Assembly: GCA_035448065.1 (NCBI GenBank)
Contig: DAOTIG010000127.1
Coordinates: forward strand, 1-9,600
From: Phosphoribacter sp035448065
GTDB lineage: Bacteria; Actinomycetota; Actinomycetes; Actinomycetales; Dermatophilaceae
Length of the DNA stretch: 9,600 nt
Direction of reading: 5' to 3'
In this document: in pieces, positions 6,758 to 9,600 of the stretch
How the letters are laid out: each line of letters starts with the position of its first letter
Position numbering within the stretch: the stretch's first letter is position 1
Made by a program: the position numbers and the translations under genes
Notes under the pieces: generated by a model
Database searches by the model: none
What the model was told of the DNA's origin: nothing
Seen by the model: the letters and a program-made list of their open reading frames with translations, nothing else

Positions 6758-6773
6758 CGCAGAGATCATTGCG
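6758..6773. promoter_or_regulatory. candidate IclR operator, CGCA-N8-TGCG
   Basis: CGCA at 6758-6761 and TGCG at 6770-6773 form an inverted repeat with an eight-base spacer in the AT-richer intergenic region. An imperfect outer pair, TTCCGC at 6755-6760 and GTGGAA at 6784-6789, is also present. The right arm overlaps the candidate -35 of the divergent operon, so a bound IclR dimer could repress it. Arms are short; this is a suggestion from position and symmetry. Confidence 0.4.
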
Positions 6774-6798
6774 TTTTCAGATAGTGGAATCGTATGCT
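6769..6798 (+). promoter_or_regulatory. candidate promoter for the ABC ATPase/CoA ligase operon
   Basis: TTGCGT at 6769-6774 resembles a -35 and TATGCT at 6793-6798 a -10, separated by 18 bases, in the least GC-rich part of the region. Transcription would start near 6805, leaving a leader of about 27 bases before ATG 6832. Confidence 0.45.
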
Positions 6799-6818
6799 CA
6801 CTCCCACCCACCCGAGGC

Positions 6819-6825
6819 AAGGAGG
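6819..6825 (+). promoter_or_regulatory. ribosome binding site AAGGAGG deciding the LivG-like start
   Basis: A near-perfect Shine-Dalgarno sequence sits six bases before ATG 6832. It fixes the start there, although the open frame runs far upstream through the antisense of iclR. Confidence 0.85.
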
Positions 6826-6831
6826 CCGAGG

Positions 6832-7683
6832 ATGCGCAGTCGTGCCTATGAGCACACGCTCAACTCCTCGACCGTGCCGGTCGGCGCCCCGCTGCTCGAG
6901 GTCCGCGACATCGAGCTGCGGTTCGGTGGCGTCGTCGCCCTGCACGGCGTCGGCTTCACCGTCACCCAGGGGCACATCCACGCGGTCATCGGGCCCAACG
7001 GCGCCGGCAAGTCCAGCCTGCTCAACTGCGTGAGCGGGCTCTATCACCCGCAGCGCGGCAGCGTCACGCTGCACACCGGCGGCGCGAACGGCATACCGGC
7101 GGGCACGCACACGCTGACCCGGCTGCCTCCGCACCGGATCGCCCGCCTCGGCGTCGCGCGGTCCTTCCAGAACATCGAGCTGTTCGCCCACCTCACCGTG
7201 CTCGAGAACCTCATGCTCGGCCGGCACGTCCACATGAAGCAGGGCGTGCTGAGCTCGCTGCTCTGGTTCGGTCCGGCGCAGCGCCAGGAGATCGCGCACC
7301 GCGGGCTGGTCGAGGAGATCATCGACCTGCTGTCGCTGCAGGCCTTCCGCCACCAGCCGGTCGGTGCGCTCGCCTACGGCATCCAGAAGCGGGTCGAGCT
7401 CGGTCGCGCGCTCGCGCTGCAGCCGTCGCTGCTGCTGCTCGACGAGCCGATGGCGGGCATGAACTCCGAGGAGAAGGAGGACATGGCCCGCTATGTCCTC
7501 GACGTGCACGAGCTGGCCGGGGTCACGGTCATCCTCATCGAGCACGACATGGCCGTCGTCATGGACATCTCCGACCGGGTCAGCGTGCTCGACTTCGGCC
7601 GGTTGATCGCCGACGGCACCCCCGACGAGGTCAAGTCGAACCAGGCGGTCGTCGAGGCCTACCTCGGGGCGGAGGAGCACTGA
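6832..7683 (+). CDS. LivG-type branched-chain amino acid family ABC transporter ATPase
   Basis: This 283-aa protein is the ATP-hydrolysing subunit of an importer of the branched-chain amino acid (HAAT/Liv) family, acting at the cytoplasmic membrane face. It has Walker A GPNGAGKSS, Q-loop SFQNIELF, a LivG-style signature LAYGIQKRVELGRAL, Walker B LLLLDEP, D-loop AGMN and switch His in LIEHDM. It ends in the short YLGAEEH tail typical of LivG. The signature begins LAYGIQ rather than classical LSGGQ, which is normal for this subfamily. The first 18 residues precede the conserved start (LLEVRDIELRFGG) and are probably a flexible tail. The stop overlaps the next start (TGATG). Pairing with an acyl-CoA ligase suggests import of a carboxylic acid rather than an amino acid. 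Permease and binding-protein genes are expected beyond the window. Confidence 0.95.
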   Translation: MRSRAYEHTLNSSTVPVGAPLLEVRDIELRFGGVVALHGVGFTVTQGHIHAVIGPNGAGKSSLLNCVSGLYHPQRGSVTLHTGGANGIPAGTHTLTRLPPHRIARLGVARSFQNIELFAHLTVLENLMLGRHVHMKQGVLSSLLWFGPAQRQEIAHRGLVEEIIDLLSLQAFRHQPVGALAYGIQKRVELGRALALQPSLLLLDEPMAGMNSEEKEDMARYVLDVHELAGVTVILIEHDMAVVMDISDRVSVLDFGRLIADGTPDEVKSNQAVVEAYLGAEEH

Positions 7684-9600
7684 TGACGAGCGACGACCGA
7701 CCCGGCGGTTCGGGGGGTGCACGGGGGGCGGAGCCCCCCGTGGGTACCTTCCCACAGCTGCTGCGCGGGCTGGCCCAGCGCCGGCCGAACGCCACCGCGA
7801 TGCAGGAGAAGCGCTACGGCATCTGGGCGCCGATGAGCTGGAGCCTGTATGCCGAGCGGGTCGCCGACTTCGCGCACGGTCTCGCCTCGCTCGGGGTCGA
7901 GCGCGGCGATGTCGTCGCCGTGCTCGGCGACAACCGGCCGGAGTGGCTCATCGCCGAGCTGGCCGCGCAGAGCATCGGCGCGTCGGTCGTCGGGATCTAC
8001 CCCACGAGCATCGGCGAGGAGCTGCTGCACATCCTCTCCCTGGCCCGGGTCACCGTCGTCGTCGCCGAGGACCAGGAGCAGGTCGACAAGCTCATCAAGC
8101 TCAAGGAGTCTGGCGGCATACCTGGCGAGCTCCCCCTGCTGCTCACAACGGTCGTCTACTACGACCCGCACGGGCTGGAGCAGTACACCGAGGACTTCCT
8201 GCTCGACTTCACGACGCTGGAGGCGACCGGGCGGGAGTGGGGTCGCGAGCACCCCGGGTGGCTCGACGACCAGGTCGAGGCCGGGACCAGCGACGACATC
8301 GCGGTCATCTGCACGACCTCGGGCACGACGAGCCGGCCCAAGCTGGCCGAGCTGAGCCACGCGAACCTGCTCGCCATGGCCGAGCACCTCACCGCGATCG
8401 ACCCGCTGGGCGAGAAGGACCGCTACGTCTCCTTCCTGCCCTTCGCCTGGATCGGCGAGCAGATGCTCGCGGTCGCGTGCGGGCTGTCCCGCGGGCTGAC
8501 CCTGTCCTTCCCCGAGGACTCCTCGACCCAGAAGGCCGACCTGCGCGAGATCGGGCCGAACGTCATGTTCAGCCCGCCGCGGATCTGGGAGGGCATGCTC
8601 AGCGAGGTCCAGGTCCGCATCGACGAGGCGGGCTGGCTCAAGCGCAAGGTCTTCGGCTGGGGCTACGACATCGGTGACAAGGTGGCCGAGCGGAAGATCC
8701 ACGGCCAGGGCGCCGGTGGTCTCGCGCCGTTGCACTGGATCGCCGACCAGGTGGCGCTGCGGCCGGTCCGCGACCAGCTCGGCCTGGCCCGCAACGACCA
8801 CGCCTACACCGGCGGCGCCCCGCTGGGTCCCGACGTCTTCCGCTTCTTCCACGCGATCGGCGTCAACCTCAAGCAGATCTACGGCCAGACCGAGATCTGT
8901 GGCATCGCGGTCGTCCACCGCGACGACGACATCGCCTTCAACACCGTCGGCACCCCGATCGCCGGCACCGAGATCGCCATCGACGACAAGGGCGAGATCC
9001 TGCTGCGCTCGGCGTCGGTCTTCCGCGGCTATCACCGCAACCCCGAGGCCACTGCCGAGGCCGTCGACGCCGAGGGCTGGCTGCACACCGGCGACGCCGG
9101 CTACCTCGACGACAACGGCCACCTCGTCGTCATCGACCGGCAGAAGGACGTCCTCACGACGGCCGACGGCACCCGCTTCTCCTCGGCCTTCATCGAGAAC
9201 AAGCTGAAGTTCAGCCCCTACGTCGAGGAGGCGGTGACCTTCGCGCCCGAGGCCGACAGCCCCTCCGGCACCGGGATGACGGCGATGATCACCATCGACC
9301 CGCTGACCACCGGCTCGTGGGCCGAGCACGAGCGGCTCTCCTACACGACCTACACCGACCTCGCCGGCAAGTCCGAGGTGCAGGACCTGGTCGCCGAGGA
9401 GATCCACCGCGCCAACGAGGACCTGCCCGAGAGCATCCGGGTGCGGCGATTCGTCTTGCTGCACAAGCAGTTCGACCCCGACGACGACGAGATCACGCGC
9501 ACCCGCAAGGTCCGCCGCAACGTCATCGCCGACCGGTATGCCGCGATCATCGCGGCGCTCGAGCGCGGCGACGACCACGTCGACGTGCACACGACGGTCA
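7683..9600 (+). CDS. FadD-type AMP-dependent acyl-CoA ligase, 3' end beyond window
   Basis: The 639 visible residues form a nearly full-length long-chain-type acyl-CoA ligase, which uses ATP to adenylate a carboxylic acid and then transfers it to CoA. Motifs are present in order: CTTSGTTSRPK (210-220, phosphate loop), YGQTE (400-404), GWLHTGD (465-471, with Asp471), DRQKD (485-489), and the C-terminal TRTRKVRR (605-612), which holds the adenylation lysine K609. The loop reads TTSRPKLAE rather than TTGRPKGA, a variant I associate with ligases encoded beside Liv-type transporters. ATG 7683 has a good ribosome site (GGAGGAG 7671-7677) and overlaps the previous stop. Conserved sequence starts only at TFPQLL (residue 22). 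The first 19 codons carry a GC-rich hairpin, and GTG 7740 is an alternative start. No stop is reached by 9600. Substrate is unknown. Confidence 0.93.
   Translation, partial: MTSDDRPGGSGGARGAEPPVGTFPQLLRGLAQRRPNATAMQEKRYGIWAPMSWSLYAERVADFAHGLASLGVERGDVVAVLGDNRPEWLIAELAAQSIGASVVGIYPTSIGEELLHILSLARVTVVVAEDQEQVDKLIKLKESGGIPGELPLLLTTVVYYDPHGLEQYTEDFLLDFTTLEATGREWGREHPGWLDDQVEAGTSDDIAVICTTSGTTSRPKLAELSHANLLAMAEHLTAIDPLGEKDRYVSFLPFAWIGEQMLAVACGLSRGLTLSFPEDSSTQKADLREIGPNVMFSPPRIWEGMLSEVQVRIDEAGWLKRKVFGWGYDIGDKVAERKIHGQGAGGLAPLHWIADQVALRPVRDQLGLARNDHAYTGGAPLGPDVFRFFHAIGVNLKQIYGQTEICGIAVVHRDDDIAFNTVGTPIAGTEIAIDDKGEILLRSASVFRGYHRNPEATAEAVDAEGWLHTGDAGYLDDNGHLVVIDRQKDVLTTADGTRFSSAFIENKLKFSPYVEEAVTFAPEADSPSGTGMTAMITIDPLTTGSWAEHERLSYTTYTDLAGKSEVQDLVAEEIHRANEDLPESIRVRRFVLLHKQFDPDDDEITRTRKVRRNVIADRYAAIIAALERGDDHVDVHTTV
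7720..7742 (+). repeat. 10-bp perfect hairpin near the ligase start
   Basis: CACGGGGGGC at 7720-7729 and GCCCCCCGTG at 7733-7742 are perfect inverted repeats around a three-base loop. The hairpin is inside the ligase frame if ATG 7683 is used, encoding a Gly/Ala/Pro stretch. It would bury both GGAG (7730-7733) and GTG 7740 if the gene starts later. There is no T-tract, so it is not a classical terminator. It resembles the small GC-rich dispersed hairpins of actinobacterial genomes. Confidence 0.8.

Larger units (their letters stand above)
1868..9543. repeat. dispersed over-represented octamer CGGCATAC (10 copies)
   Basis: CGGCATAC lies on the plus strand at 3401, 7089 and 8114. It lies on the minus strand (GTATGCCG on plus) at 1868, 2679, 4509, 5288, 6628, 7847 and 9536 (all lowest coordinates). 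A related GGGCATAG is at 5717. Seven of the ten are followed by C. All copies are inside genes. None lies in the first 1.8 kb. Its role is unknown; see the finding. Confidence 0.8.

Noticed and set aside
5980..6831. Upstream extension of the LivG-like frame on the plus strand
   Set aside because: It is antisense to iclR, has no recognisable domain, and the strong AAGGAGG at 6819-6825 places the start at 6832.
7659..9590. Open frame of over 600 codons on the minus strand opposite the acyl-CoA ligase
   Set aside because: Its translation is a low-complexity Val/Asp/Leu/Gly/Arg mix with no motifs. It mirrors the GC-rich third positions of the well-supported plus-strand ligase.

Overview
The window looks like chromosomal DNA from a high-GC actinobacterium. 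The main genes use almost only G or C at third codon positions. Two exported proteins carry actinobacterial-style lipoboxes followed by Ser/Thr/Pro- or Pro/Gly-rich linkers. The toxin-antitoxin pair resembles, from memory, the mycobacterial MazEF9 pair (Rv2801A/Rv2801c). A Micrococcales-type host (e.g. Intrasporangiaceae) would fit, but the sequence does not prove it.

Layout. Positions 1-110 hold the 3' end of a tRNA gene (probably tRNA-Pro, encoded CCA at 100-102) with no 5' part, as expected of an attachment-site remnant; two short direct repeats lie just upstream. Positions 111-590 encode an unrecognised 159-residue protein with clearly less GC-biased codons. Positions 705-1269 are a mazEF-type module with overlapping genes and a palindrome over the antitoxin promoter/start. 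Positions 1325-3848 (minus strand) hold a small four-cysteine lipoprotein and a YfbK-like von Willebrand factor A (VWA) lipoprotein. Upstream of the VWA gene, 3936-4021 carries a GTCACG array with spacing of about 11 bp, like OmpR/PhoB-family operators. Positions 4044-6729 (minus strand) are a tightly overlapping pair: an IclR-type regulator followed by an acetyl-CoA-synthetase-like protein whose ATP loop and catalytic lysine are gone. Divergent from it, 6832-9600 (plus strand) encodes a LivG-type ABC ATPase and an overlapping FadD-type acyl-CoA ligase that runs off the window.

How they work together. The shared intergenic region at 6730-6831 carries a candidate promoter and operator, so the IclR protein probably controls the divergent transport/CoA-ligation operon. 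By analogy with similar clusters, LivH/LivM/LivK/LivF-type partners are expected beyond 9600. The cluster probably imports a carboxylic acid and activates it with CoA; its identity cannot be read here. The Acs-like protein may be a non-catalytic accessory of this pathway.

Across 1868-9543 the octamer CGGCATAC occurs ten times, on both strands and in all three codon phases, each time at the cost of a codon disfavoured in such a GC-rich genome. It is absent from the first 1.8 kb.

Gaps: 591-704 contains the mazE promoter/operator region; 1270-1324 (convergent) and 2159-2255 show no convincing terminator or gene; 3849-4043 contains the array. No CRISPR, insertion sequence, rRNA or intact tRNA was seen.
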